64,000 bases of DNA from UBA2336 sp964404445 (GTDB lineage: Bacteria > Bacteroidota > Bacteroidia > Cytophagales > Cyclobacteriaceae): NCBI GenBank assembly GCA_964404445.1, contig CAYOJW010000002.1, positions 620,001-684,000 of the forward strand, given 5' to 3'. How positions within the stretch are numbered: position 1 is the stretch's first letter; each line of letters begins with the position of its first letter. Shown here one piece after another: positions 1 through 8,119 of this stretch. The notes under the pieces were generated by a model, which saw only the letters and a program-made list of their open reading frames with translations, was not told where the DNA came from and did no database searches. Both the position numbers and the translations under genes were made by a program.

Positions 1-394
1 TCATCACGTGCGGTGTTTTTTCCATCACCATGCGTGCGATGGAAACCGGGTGCTTAAACCCTTGCACGAATGCTACCGATCCGCAATTACCCTGATCGTC
101 CATGATACAGGCATCGAGCGTAACGTTGCCTTCGCGGTCGGGCAACCCTCCGTAGCCTACCGATGTATCTTCGGGATCAGCTTCGGCCACGCGACCGCCC
201 TGTTCAACGGCATCTAACGAACGGCCTCCGGCTTTCAGCACGTTCCATGCAGCGGTGTTTGCCCCAACATTAGGCCATGTAGAAACGATGATGGGTTTGT
301 TTTCAATTAATTTACCCAAACCAAAGGTTTGTTGAAGCGGGAGCATAACTGCGCCCAGCGTAGTTAATCGTAAAAAATCTCTGCGGTTTGCCAT
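1..394 (-). CDS. N4-(beta-N-acetylglucosaminyl)-L-asparaginase-like Ntn hydrolase, 3' part cut off by the window edge
   Basis: Reading leftward from the ATG at 394 gives an open frame to the window edge (131 codons). The N-terminus carries NRRDFLRL, which resembles a twin-arginine signal, followed by a hydrophobic stretch, so export is likely. The mature part (PIIVSTWPNVGANTAAW, then KAGGRSLDAVEQGGRVAE and SVGYGGLPDREG) matches the alpha subunit of the aspartylglucosaminidase family, which cleaves the GlcNAc-Asn bond of glycoasparagines after autocatalytic self-cleavage. The catalytic Thr of the beta subunit lies beyond the edge, so activity cannot be judged. An L-asparaginase or isoaspartyl peptidase of the same fold is the alternative. 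Confidence 0.85.
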   Translation of the reverse strand, partial: MANRRDFLRLTTLGAVMLPLQQTFGLGKLIENKPIIVSTWPNVGANTAAWNVLKAGGRSLDAVEQGGRVAEADPEDTSVGYGGLPDREGNVTLDACIMDDQGNCGSVAFVQGFKHPVSIARMVMEKTPHVM

Positions 395-440
395 GATGTG
401 ATATTGGTGCTCCGAAGGTAGTATTCCTATCCGGGATTTA

Positions 441-492
441 TAATGTGGAACGACAGATAAAATTAGATTTGCAATCTAACGGATTATAAATC
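441..492. repeat. Short palindromic repeat, copy 1
   Basis: A 24-nt stretch at 441-464 recurs at 947-970 with one mismatch. It is followed by the small dyad AGATT-TGC-AATCT and a further AT-rich dyad half. It lies between the left-edge gene and the first gene of the accessory block; the same repeat type recurs between the next genes. Confidence 0.6.
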
Positions 493-512
493 AGGAGCAG
501 TATGTGATTATG

Positions 513-881
513 TCAAAATTCGATTCTAACACCACCTGATGGAACAAAAATCGCTATCAATATGATGCAGATAATACCACCTATCAAGAAGTACTTCAAT
601 CTACTCCGCGTCTTCGTCACAAATCTATTAAAACCCTGATCCTCGTATAATGCTGGAAAGTCATCTCTGTCGGGAAAAAACTCCAAGTAATTAAAGAATC
701 CATGATATCGGTCATAGAGTAAGTCGTAGTCAGATTTCGACAAAACGCCTCTGTCTTTGAAGTCATCAATGAATCGCCTTAGCTTGAAAATCCGCCATTT
801 ATTGATGGTGATCAAAGAAATCCAATGAATAGGAGTTGACACTGCTATTAATAAATAGAAAGTCTTTAATGTGGTGCTCAT
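513..881 (-). CDS. Hypothetical membrane protein with two predicted membrane segments
   Basis: Not recognised. The likely start is the ATG at 881 (MSTTLKTFYLLIAV), giving 122 residues; an upstream in-frame ATG at 920 would add 13 unconvincing residues. A first hydrophobic segment lies near residues 6-22 and a second near the C-terminus (YFLIGGIICIILIAIFVP), with a charged, Tyr/Asp/Arg-rich middle containing DRYHGFFNYLEFFPDRDD. It lies between two copies of the palindromic repeat and upstream of no obvious partner. Its composition is more AT-rich than the housekeeping genes further right, which fits an accessory gene. Confidence 0.6.
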   Translation of the reverse strand: MSTTLKTFYLLIAVSTPIHWISLITINKWRIFKLRRFIDDFKDRGVLSKSDYDLLYDRYHGFFNYLEFFPDRDDFPALYEDQGFNRFVTKTRSRLKYFLIGGIICIILIAIFVPSGGVRIEF

Positions 882-934
882 TTGTATTCTTGTATTAAGT
901 TCTAATGTCAATCGAACCATTTACTGCTTCTCCT

Positions 935-1028
935 GTTCGACATTTGTAATGTCGAACGACAGATAAAATTGGGTTTGTAATTCAACGTAAACCCTAATCA
1001 TCTTGGTTCGGAATTACAAATTCCGAAC
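935..1028. repeat. Short palindromic repeat, copy 2 (two hairpins)
   Basis: Two perfect hairpins are visible: arms GTTCGACATT / AATGTCGAAC around TGT at 935-957, and GTTCGGAATT / AATTCCGAAC around ACA at 1006-1028. Between them is a GGGTTT...AAACCC dyad (971-994). The layout, short palindromes with a 3-nt loop in an intergenic space, resembles REP-type elements; no transposase is nearby. Confidence 0.7.
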
Positions 1029-1057
1029 AGTACGAAATTCCTAACAGTACGGTCTTC

Positions 1058-2149
1058 TCAAATTTGTCTGGGCAACGTAAAGTAAAATTTAGTTCCTTTC
1101 CCAAACTCACTTGTTACGTGCATTTGCCCTCCGTGCTTTTCAACAAAATTCTTACTGAACAATAATCCAAGCCCTGAACCTTTCTCTCCGCTTGTACCCA
1201 TTGAACTGTTCCGTTGGCCGCGAATAAAAAGTTGGCCAAGCTGTTCCGGTGTCATGCCCACACCGGTATCGGCCACACTGATTTCAATCATATTACCGGT
1301 TATTGCTTTCGCTGATATTGAAATCTCTCCGTTTTCGGTAAACTTGTTCGCATTGGCTATAAGGTTTCTCAAAACGGAATGTATCATATTCTTGTCGCAC
1401 ATAACCGTATAGTTTGTATCGATCGAACTGATTATTTTATTATTCTTTCCTTCCGATATGATCGTTTCGTCTATGATCGTGTCATCCACTAAATCGAATA
1501 ATGAAATGGGTGTTTTTTTAAATCCACCTTCTGAAATCTGAGAGCTACTCCATTCGAGCAAATTGGTTGCTAAATTATTTACAAGTTTAAGCGTGGTTTT
1601 GATTTTCGGAAAATGTTCTACAATACGCTCTGCCGGAACCTGGTATTTATCATGCAACGAAAACAAACCTATCAACGAATTCAACGGGCTTTTTACATCA
1701 TGGCTTATGACTGAAAACAACTGATACAGTTCTTCTTTGCGCCTGATTTCATCATCAATGTTCAGGAATGCAACAAATTGTGTAGGCCCAAAAAGTGAAG
1801 CCTTTACTTCATACCATATATACCCTCTGTTTTTTGTAAAAAGTAGCGTCTTCTTCGACACAAAATCCTGCCCTGTGTTTACAGCATCACTTACTAATTT
1901 TGTCCATTCATCTTTTATTGATTGAGCATATTCTCTGTCGGGGTAAACGGTTGAAAACCAATCTTCAAATGTTGGTATTTCTTCGATGGTATATCCAAGT
2001 TCTTCTGTGAATTTCTTGTTGACTAAGATATGATACCGCTCATTTCTTTCGTTCAAATCGGATATTAAAATTGGATAAGGCAAAAAATCAAAAACCTTTG
2101 CATCGGTTAAGATTTCAACTTTATTGGTTCTGCCTTGTAGCTTTTTCAT
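1058..2149 (-). CDS. PAS-domain sensor histidine kinase
   Basis: A cytoplasmic kinase of 363 residues with no membrane segment. Residues about 20-135 look like a PAS sensor domain. The HisKA-type H-box is SVISHDVKSPLNSL, with the phospho-acceptor His at residue 150. The ATP-binding domain shows the N-box LRNLIANANKFT, G1 DTGVGM and G2 GSGLGL. It should autophosphorylate and pass phosphate to a response regulator, but no receiver gene lies next to it, so its partner is elsewhere (orphan kinase). The signal sensed is unknown. It is flanked on both sides by palindromic repeats, so it may have arrived as a unit with its neighbours. Confidence 0.9.
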   Translation of the reverse strand: MKKLQGRTNKVEILTDAKVFDFLPYPILISDLNERNERYHILVNKKFTEELGYTIEEIPTFEDWFSTVYPDREYAQSIKDEWTKLVSDAVNTGQDFVSKKTLLFTKNRGYIWYEVKASLFGPTQFVAFLNIDDEIRRKEELYQLFSVISHDVKSPLNSLIGLFSLHDKYQVPAERIVEHFPKIKTTLKLVNNLATNLLEWSSSQISEGGFKKTPISLFDLVDDTIIDETIISEGKNNKIISSIDTNYTVMCDKNMIHSVLRNLIANANKFTENGEISISAKAITGNMIEISVADTGVGMTPEQLGQLFIRGQRNSSMGTSGEKGSGLGLLFSKNFVEKHGGQMHVTSEFGKGTKFYFTLPRQI

Positions 2150-2222
2150 TAAAGTTTAGGTTCATTTAGATTAAAGCTTCTACTGACAATATTTTTCAGG
2201 TCAATTTCCCTTTAGTATATCC

Positions 2223-2269
2223 GGATTGCGAATCCTAATTATCCGGGTTCGGAATTACAAATCCCGAAC
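2223..2269. repeat. Short palindromic repeat, copy 3
   Basis: Contains the dyad GGATT-GCG-AATCC (2223-2235) and, at 2247-2269, the hairpin GTTCGGAATT-ACA-AATCCCGAAC, which matches the second hairpin of the copy at 1006-1028 with one change. It separates the histidine kinase from the next minus-strand gene. Confidence 0.6.
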
Positions 2270-2285
2270 AGTCCTAAGTAGAGCA

Positions 2286-2888
2286 TCAATTACCTGATTT
2301 ATTATATGCCTCAATAATTTTATCTATATGTCTAAATTTCAACTCTTCCGAATTTACTTTATCGACTAAATCTTGTCGGTCATTTATTATTTCAATTATC
2401 TTCTCTTTAAATGTCTCTCTATTTATGCATATTACACTTTCTTCCTTATCAATAACCAAATATATAAAATTAGCATAGTCTGTTGCCATAATACCCATTC
2501 CTGGAATAATCATCGCGGAATAACTATACTCTGGAATTTCATATAACTCTAATTCTCCTTTGCAAATTCGTTTAGCTTCAACTATATCTAAAATCCTCTT
2601 TTTATCTTCGGATGGTTTAATGTTTGTAAAGATTTTAAAAGTATCCTTTTTATGTGCATATTCTTTAACTTCCAGACTATAAAAAATTTGGGGACTATCT
2701 TTTGGGTTTTTATATAACTTTATTTTGGTACCTCTATCTTTAAAGCCAACTTCAAATTTCAGATACCCGTTTATTGTTCTATCGTCTCTTGTCTTAACAT
2801 ATCCGTTAAACTTGGCCTCCCAATTCTTTTGGCCAAAAGCAATGATTGAAGTTACTAATAAAATCGTAGTTATAGTTAATTGTTTCAT
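2286..2888 (-). CDS. Hypothetical secreted protein
   Basis: Not recognised. The 200-residue product begins with a clear Sec signal peptide (MKQLTITTILLVTSIIAFGQ, cleavage after FGQ), typical of Bacteroidota exported proteins. The mature part starts with WEAKFNGYVKTRDDRTINGYLKFE, a beta-rich pattern, and ends in a Lys/Glu-rich helical tail. No catalytic motif is evident. The gene is AT-rich compared with the core genes and belongs to the accessory block bounded by palindromic repeats. Confidence 0.65.
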   Translation of the reverse strand: MKQLTITTILLVTSIIAFGQKNWEAKFNGYVKTRDDRTINGYLKFEVGFKDRGTKIKLYKNPKDSPQIFYSLEVKEYAHKKDTFKIFTNIKPSEDKKRILDIVEAKRICKGELELYEIPEYSYSAMIIPGMGIMATDYANFIYLVIDKEESVICINRETFKEKIIEIINDRQDLVDKVNSEELKFRHIDKIIEAYNKSGN

Positions 2889-2924
2889 TTATCTTTTTAA
2901 TGTCCGACTGTTCGGTATTTTTAA

Positions 2925-3428
2925 CTATTCAATAACCCTGCGCGCTGTACGGAAACGTTTTACATAATAATCGGCATACAGGTTGGTTTCAACAACACCA
3001 AGTGAGGTTGATGAATGAATAAACTTTACGTTGTCTTTTTTTCGCACATCGGTTACGAGGCCAACATGGGTGATTTTCTTTTTCTTGTTGCCCGTAGCAA
3101 AAAACACGAGGTCGCCCGGCCGTAAATCGGCCATCTTTACTTCCTTGCCCGCCTTGCTTTGTGCTTCGGAGGTGCGCGGCAGCGTCATGTCAATGGCTTT
3201 AAACGAATTTAACAGCAACCCCGAGCAATCCATGCCCGAGCGTGTAGTACCGCCATACTTATACGGAGTGCCCACAAACGTTCGGGCGGTGGTAACCACT
3301 TTTTCCACACGTTCATCGCGTGCAGTCATTTTTTTGTGCGAGGCGCACGACACCAAAAAAACTGATACCAGTAAAATGCCTGATAGCGGAAGCTTTTGAT
3401 TAATTTTGAGTTTAAAAAATAGCTTCAT
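2925..3428 (-). CDS. NlpC/P60 family lipoprotein (cell-wall peptidase)
   Basis: The chosen start at 3428 gives a lipoprotein signal ending in the lipobox LVSC (Cys28); longer in-frame starts would run into the divergent oxidase gene. The rest is one NlpC/P60 domain: GTPYKYGG, the catalytic Cys68 in MDCSG, the PGDLVFF strand, the catalytic His in THVGLV, and a polar third residue in the FIHSS region. Such enzymes cleave gamma-D-Glu-diaminopimelate bonds in peptidoglycan stems in the periplasm. At about 167 residues it is a minimal single-domain form without SH3 targeting domains. It is divergent from the FAD-linked oxidase with 43 bp between the starts. Confidence 0.9.
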   Translation of the reverse strand: MKLFFKLKINQKLPLSGILLVSVFLVSCASHKKMTARDERVEKVVTTARTFVGTPYKYGGTTRSGMDCSGLLLNSFKAIDMTLPRTSEAQSKAGKEVKMADLRPGDLVFFATGNKKKKITHVGLVTDVRKKDNVKFIHSSTSLGVVETNLYADYYVKRFRTARRVIE

Positions 3429-3471
3429 CTCAAAAAAGTTTAAAAAATAATATTTCAAATATACACCATTC

Positions 3472-4887
3472 ATGGCATTTGCAGAAGTTACCAACAGCAT
3501 TGTAAGCGAATTAGAGGCCATTGTAGGCTCTGACAACATCTTAATTGACGATGAAAAACGTTACGATTACTCGCACGACAAAACCGAAAACTATTCTTTC
3601 CTGCCCGATGTAATCGTAAAGCCGGGTACTCCGGAAGAAATCAGCCGCATTTTAAAACGGTGCAGCGATCTGAACATTCCTGTAACGCCTCGCGGTGCGG
3701 GCACGGGGTTGGCCGGTGGCGCATTGCCCGTACAAAAAGGTGTTGTTATATCAATGGAGCGGTTCAATAAAATCCTCGATATTGATGAACTGAACCTTCA
3801 GGCCACGGTTGAGCCGGGTGTGATCACCGAAGTATTTCAAAATGCCGTGAAAGAAAAAGGGTTGTTTTACCCGCCCGATCCGGCCAGCAGCGGCTCATGC
3901 TTTATTGGCGGCAATGTTTCCAACAACAGTGGCGGCCCGAAGGCGGTGAAGTATGGCGTTACCCGCGATTATGTTTTGAGCTTACAGGTTGTTTTGCCAA
4001 CCGGTGAGATCATCTGGACAGGTGCCAATGTTTTAAAGAACTCAACGGGTTACAACCTAACACAACTGATGTGCGGCAGCGAAGGCACACTGGGCATTAT
4101 CACAAAAATTATTTTTAAGCTGCGCGGCTATCCGCAAAAAAATGTATTGCTCTTAATGCCTTTCGTAACCAACGAAGAAGCCTGTCGTGCCATTGCCGCG
4201 ATTTTTACGGCTGGCATTCAACCTTCGGGTATGGAATTTTTTGAGCGCGAGGCTGCACTCAAAACCATCGACTACGTTGAAAAAATTTATGCCGCTAAAG
4301 TAACCATGCCCTTTCCGGAAAACATGGATGCTTATTTATTATGTGAACTTGACGGCAACGATGAAGAAGTATTAATGCGCGATGCCGAACGGGTAATGAA
4401 TGTTGTTGAACAGTTTCAGGCCGGTGAAATTTTGTTTGCCGAAACGGCAGCACAAAAAGAAGAGTTGTGGAAAATTCGTAAAAACATTTCGCCTGCCGTG
4501 AACGCTTACACGTTAACCAAGTCTGACGATGTGGTGGTGCCGCGTGCCAACTTACCGAAACTTATCAAAGGCATTAAAGACATCGGCAAACAGTATGGTT
4601 TCAACACGGTTTGCTTCGGTCACTTAGGCGATGGTAATCTGCACGTAAATATTTTAAAGGAACAAATCAGCGAAGCCGACTGGGAAACGAAAATACCCGA
4701 AGGCATTGGCGAAATTTTTAAACTCACCGTTTCGTTGGGCGGAACGCTCTCGGGCGAACACGGCATTGGTATTGCCAAGCGGCCGTATATGCCTATTGCT
4801 ATGAGCGAAGTAAACCTGGAGCTGATGCGCGGTATCAAAAAAGTTTTCGACCCGAAAGGCATTCTCAATCCGGGTAAGATTTTTTAA
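3472..4887 (+). CDS. glcD: FAD-linked oxidase, glycolate oxidase GlcD / D-lactate dehydrogenase type
   Basis: A 471-residue flavoprotein of the vanillyl-alcohol oxidase superfamily. The FAD-binding PCMH domain starts with PDVIVKPGTPEEI and has the pyrophosphate loop RGAGTGLAGGALP (about residues 74-86) and SSGSCFIGGNVSNNSGG. The C-terminal substrate domain has the family motif GHLGDGNLHVNI and GGTLSGEHGIGIAK. It should oxidise a 2-hydroxy acid such as glycolate or D-lactate and pass electrons to the respiratory chain. No glcE or glcF is adjacent, so a single-subunit D-lactate dehydrogenase role is about as likely as glycolate oxidase. Confidence 0.9.
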   Translation: MAFAEVTNSIVSELEAIVGSDNILIDDEKRYDYSHDKTENYSFLPDVIVKPGTPEEISRILKRCSDLNIPVTPRGAGTGLAGGALPVQKGVVISMERFNKILDIDELNLQATVEPGVITEVFQNAVKEKGLFYPPDPASSGSCFIGGNVSNNSGGPKAVKYGVTRDYVLSLQVVLPTGEIIWTGANVLKNSTGYNLTQLMCGSEGTLGIITKIIFKLRGYPQKNVLLLMPFVTNEEACRAIAAIFTAGIQPSGMEFFEREAALKTIDYVEKIYAAKVTMPFPENMDAYLLCELDGNDEEVLMRDAERVMNVVEQFQAGEILFAETAAQKEELWKIRKNISPAVNAYTLTKSDDVVVPRANLPKLIKGIKDIGKQYGFNTVCFGHLGDGNLHVNILKEQISEADWETKIPEGIGEIFKLTVSLGGTLSGEHGIGIAKRPYMPIAMSEVNLELMRGIKKVFDPKGILNPGKIF

Positions 4888-4907
4888 GAACGAACTTCAC
4901 GTAATCT

Positions 4908-4985
4908 TAACCGCAGAGACGCTAAGGGCGCAAAGAAAACATACAAAATCAAAAAAACTTAGCGTTCTTAGCGTCTCTGCGGTTA
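4908..4985. repeat. Inverted-repeat element, ends TAACCGCAGAGACGCTAAG
   Basis: A perfect 19-bp inverted repeat (4908-4926 and 4967-4985) encloses 40 bp of A-rich sequence. It sits between the convergent oxidase and carboxylate-amine ligase genes, where the hairpin could help end transcription from both sides, though a U-run is lacking. The end sequence TAACCGCAGAG is related to the ends of the GxxExxY element at 8120 and the ORF-less element at 9721 (shared core TAACCRCAKAG). Confidence 0.75.
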
Positions 4986-5006
4986 AACATTCAGACTAAA
5001 CACTAA

Positions 5007-6143
5007 TTACACCCAAATCGGCTCGCCTTTTTCAAACTCTTTTACATTGTGTTTGATCACTTCGTGCAGATCGTTGGTTTGGGTAAACACCGCAAGCTGT
5101 CGTTCGGAGCTGTTGCCTTTTTCGAGGATGTTATGCAATGTGGCCGTATAAGATTCATACCCCAGCGATTTCGCATACGGTGCGAGGCGGTCTAACCAAA
5201 AACGTATATCGTCTTCTACGGTTATGGTTTTTTTATTGGTGGTGATGATCATCTCGCCCTTTAACCCGTAGCGGATGGCGCGCCATTTATTTTCGCGGAA
5301 CAACCAACGCTTTAATGTTTTATGTTTTAGCTCCCACTCGTGCTGATGATCTTCATACCAATACGCCAGCATTTGTACGAATGCGGCAATGGCCATCGCT
5401 TCGGCAAGTGTTGCAGGTTCATCGCACATCCGCAGTTCTAATGTTCCAAACTCAGGGCTTGGCCGCAGGTCAAGCCATAAATCGTGTATGCTTTTGATCG
5501 AACCGGTACGCGCAAGGGTATTGTACATTTTTTCAAATCCTTTCCAATCATTTACCAAATGGGGCATACCCGCAGTGGGCATGGCTTCGTACATGGTTGG
5601 CCGCACACACGCAAGCCCGGTGTTGATCGAATGCCAGAACGGTGAGCTTGCCGAAAGCGCTAACAGGTGCGGTACAAAATGCAGAAAGAAATTATGATAA
5701 CAGATACACGTATCGCCCGACCGCATACCCAAATGAATGTGCATACCGTACACAGCCATCCTACGGATGATCCACTGGTTGCGATCCATCAACTCGTTAT
5801 AACGTGGCGATGGTGTAACCAACCTGTCGCGGTAATCGGCTTCGGGGTGGGTTCCGGTCGAAGAAATTTTTAAATCAATTTCATTAGCCTTTTCCCGCAC
5901 AATGCCCAATAACTGTTTCAGTTCTTTTTGCGCGTCAAACACGGTCGAACAAACTCCTGTAATGATCTCTAACGAACTTTGAAAGAACTCGGGCTTAATT
6001 TGTGTGTGGTTGGCACGTTCGATAATTTCATGTGCACGGGGCGTGAGCAACAGCGATTGGTTGTCAATCACCTGAAATTCTAACTCAACGCCTAAGGTTA
6101 AAATGCGCTCGTTCGACTTAAAAACAAGATTCGTATTTTTCAT
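5007..6143 (-). CDS. Carboxylate-amine ligase, YbdK / glutamate-cysteine ligase 2 family
   Basis: 378 residues matching the GCS2 family: LGVELEFQVID near the N-terminus, then the His-rich MAVYGMHIHLGM strand and LDLRPSPEFGTLELRMCDEPAT in the catalytic core. Family members have weak ATP-dependent gamma-glutamylcysteine ligase activity, or an unknown physiological substrate. No gshB-like gene is adjacent, so a role in glutathione synthesis is not supported by context. It is divergent from asparagine synthetase with 54 bp between starts, so the two may share a regulatory region. Confidence 0.85.
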   Translation of the reverse strand: MKNTNLVFKSNERILTLGVELEFQVIDNQSLLLTPRAHEIIERANHTQIKPEFFQSSLEIITGVCSTVFDAQKELKQLLGIVREKANEIDLKISSTGTHPEADYRDRLVTPSPRYNELMDRNQWIIRRMAVYGMHIHLGMRSGDTCICYHNFFLHFVPHLLALSASSPFWHSINTGLACVRPTMYEAMPTAGMPHLVNDWKGFEKMYNTLARTGSIKSIHDLWLDLRPSPEFGTLELRMCDEPATLAEAMAIAAFVQMLAYWYEDHQHEWELKHKTLKRWLFRENKWRAIRYGLKGEMIITTNKKTITVEDDIRFWLDRLAPYAKSLGYESYTATLHNILEKGNSSERQLAVFTQTNDLHEVIKHNVKEFEKGEPIWV

Positions 6144-6197
6144 GTAGTGTGCAATTATAAGGTATTTTTATCTTTACGATCCTGAAAAAAATCATAT

Positions 6198-8096
6198 ATG
6201 TGTGGTATCACGGGCATTTTTGCTTTTAACCTTGTCGGAAAATTCAACAAAGTAAATGTTGCTGCGGCAACACAACGCCTTGAACAGCGCGGCCCCGACA
6301 ACCAGAACATCTATAACGATAATTGGGTTGCGTTAGGTCACCGCAGACTGTCCATTATTGATACCTCGTCCGTTGCACACCAACCCATGTGGGATAGCAA
6401 CGAACGCTACTGCATTGTGTTTAACGGTGAGATTTTTAACTATCGTGAACTTCGCGCCCGGCTTGAACGCGAGGGTGTACAATTTAATTCCCAGTCCGAC
6501 ACCGAAGTTTTGTTAAACCTCTACATCCGTGAGAAAGAACAGTGCCTGCAAAAACTCAACGGCTTCTTCGCCTTTTGCATATACGATAAAGAAGAACAAA
6601 CATTTTTTATAGCCCGCGACCGATACGGTGTAAAACCGCTGTTGTACGTTTTCGATGAAGATAAGTTTCTGTTTGCTTCTGAAATGAAATCCATCATTCA
6701 GTACGGCATCGATAAAACAATCGACTACACTGCGCTGCACACGTATTTACAACTGAATTACATTCCCGCACCGAACACAATTTTTAAGCATGTAAAAAAA
6801 CTTCTTCCCGGACACTATTTAACAATTGTCAATTGTCAATTAACAATTAACAATTATTACGACATTCCGAGTGAAGAAAACAAAACTATTTCGTACGACA
6901 ACGCTAAAGAAAAATTAAAAGAACTTCTGGACGCCTCTGTACAGCGAAGATTGATTTCGGATGTTCCGTTAGGGGCATTCCTGAGCGGTGGAATTGATTC
7001 GTCTGTTATTACAGCACTCGCCAGCAAGCACAAGCCCGATCTGCATACATTTTCCATCGGGTTTAAGGATGAAAAGTTTTTTGACGAAACACATTACGCA
7101 AAACTTGTAGCCGATCATTTTAAAACCGAACACACTGTTTTTTCGCTCACCAATAATGATCTGTACGAACACGTTCACAACATTTTAAACTACATTGACG
7201 AACCGTTTGCCGATTCATCGGCCATTAACGTATATATTTTAAGTAAGCAAACACGCAGGCACGCGACTGTTGCCCTTTCGGGCGATGGTGCCGATGAACT
7301 GTTAGCCGGTTACAACAAACACGCTGCGTTTTACCGGTCGTTTCATCCGGGCATAAAAGAAAAAGCCGTAAGCGCATTAAGTCCGCTTTGGAATATGATT
7401 CCGCAATCGCGCAATAACGCGGTGTCGAATAAAGCCCGCCAATTCGCACGGTTTGCCGATGGCATGAAACTCAGTCCGCAAGAACGCTATTGGCGTTGGG
7501 CTGCCTTTGCCGGTGAAACACAAAGCAAAAAACTATTAACCGCACAGGCTGCCGAACAAATTTCGGATGAACACTATCATCTATTAAAGACCGAATTACT
7601 GAAACACATCGGTAACTCCGGCAGCCTGAACGAAATTTTGCGTACCGATACCGGATTAGTGTTACCGAACGATATGCTCACCAAAGTCGATTTAATGAGC
7701 ATGGCCAACGGGTTAGAAGTACGCACGCCTTTTTTGGATGTTGAAGTAGTGAACTTCATTTTCTCGTTACCGGAAGATTTCAAAATCACCAACACCATAC
7801 GCAAGCGGGTTTTACAGGATACTTTCCGCGATGTATTGCCAGCCGAATTGTATAACCGTCCGAAGAAGGGGTTTGAAGTACCGTTGTTAAAATGGTTCCG
7901 CAACGAAATGAAGTCGTTGATTGTTGATGACTTGCTCTCGAAAAAACTCATTGAAGAACAAGGTATTTTTAACTATACCGAAATCGAAAAATTAAAAAAA
8001 CAGCTTTTCTCTTCTAATCCGGCCGATGTACACGCACGTATCTGGGGGTTAATTGTGTTTCAGGTTTGGTGGAAGAAGTATTTAGGCAATCCGTAA
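6198..8096 (+). CDS. asnB: Asparagine synthetase (glutamine-hydrolysing)
   Basis: A 632-residue class-II amidotransferase. The start MCGITGIFAF gives Cys2, the glutaminase nucleophile after Met removal, followed by RGPDNQN and NGEIFNY typical of the glutaminase site. The synthetase domain holds the ATP pyrophosphate loop LSGGIDSS (from about residue 262) and SGDGADELLAGY. It converts aspartate, glutamine and ATP to asparagine. Paralogues of this size also act in cell-surface sugar modification, which context neither supports nor excludes. The linker between domains contains repeat-derived sequence (see 6821-6857). Confidence 0.93.
   Translation: MCGITGIFAFNLVGKFNKVNVAAATQRLEQRGPDNQNIYNDNWVALGHRRLSIIDTSSVAHQPMWDSNERYCIVFNGEIFNYRELRARLEREGVQFNSQSDTEVLLNLYIREKEQCLQKLNGFFAFCIYDKEEQTFFIARDRYGVKPLLYVFDEDKFLFASEMKSIIQYGIDKTIDYTALHTYLQLNYIPAPNTIFKHVKKLLPGHYLTIVNCQLTINNYYDIPSEENKTISYDNAKEKLKELLDASVQRRLISDVPLGAFLSGGIDSSVITALASKHKPDLHTFSIGFKDEKFFDETHYAKLVADHFKTEHTVFSLTNNDLYEHVHNILNYIDEPFADSSAINVYILSKQTRRHATVALSGDGADELLAGYNKHAAFYRSFHPGIKEKAVSALSPLWNMIPQSRNNAVSNKARQFARFADGMKLSPQERYWRWAAFAGETQSKKLLTAQAAEQISDEHYHLLKTELLKHIGNSGSLNEILRTDTGLVLPNDMLTKVDLMSMANGLEVRTPFLDVEVVNFIFSLPEDFKITNTIRKRVLQDTFRDVLPAELYNRPKKGFEVPLLKWFRNEMKSLIVDDLLSKKLIEEQGIFNYTEIEKLKKQLFSSNPADVHARIWGLIVFQVWWKKYLGNP
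6821..6857. repeat. CAATTGT/CAATTAA-type microrepeat inside asnB
   Basis: A run built from AACAATTGTC, AATTGTC and AATTAAC units lies in frame in asnB and encodes LTIVNCQLTINNYY. Such runs are usually seen as intergenic repeats in Bacteroidota genomes. Here it falls in the linker between the glutaminase and synthetase domains and keeps the frame open. Confidence 0.6.
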
Positions 8097-8119
8097 TTTT
8101 CTTGTTGAGTTCGCCTTTA

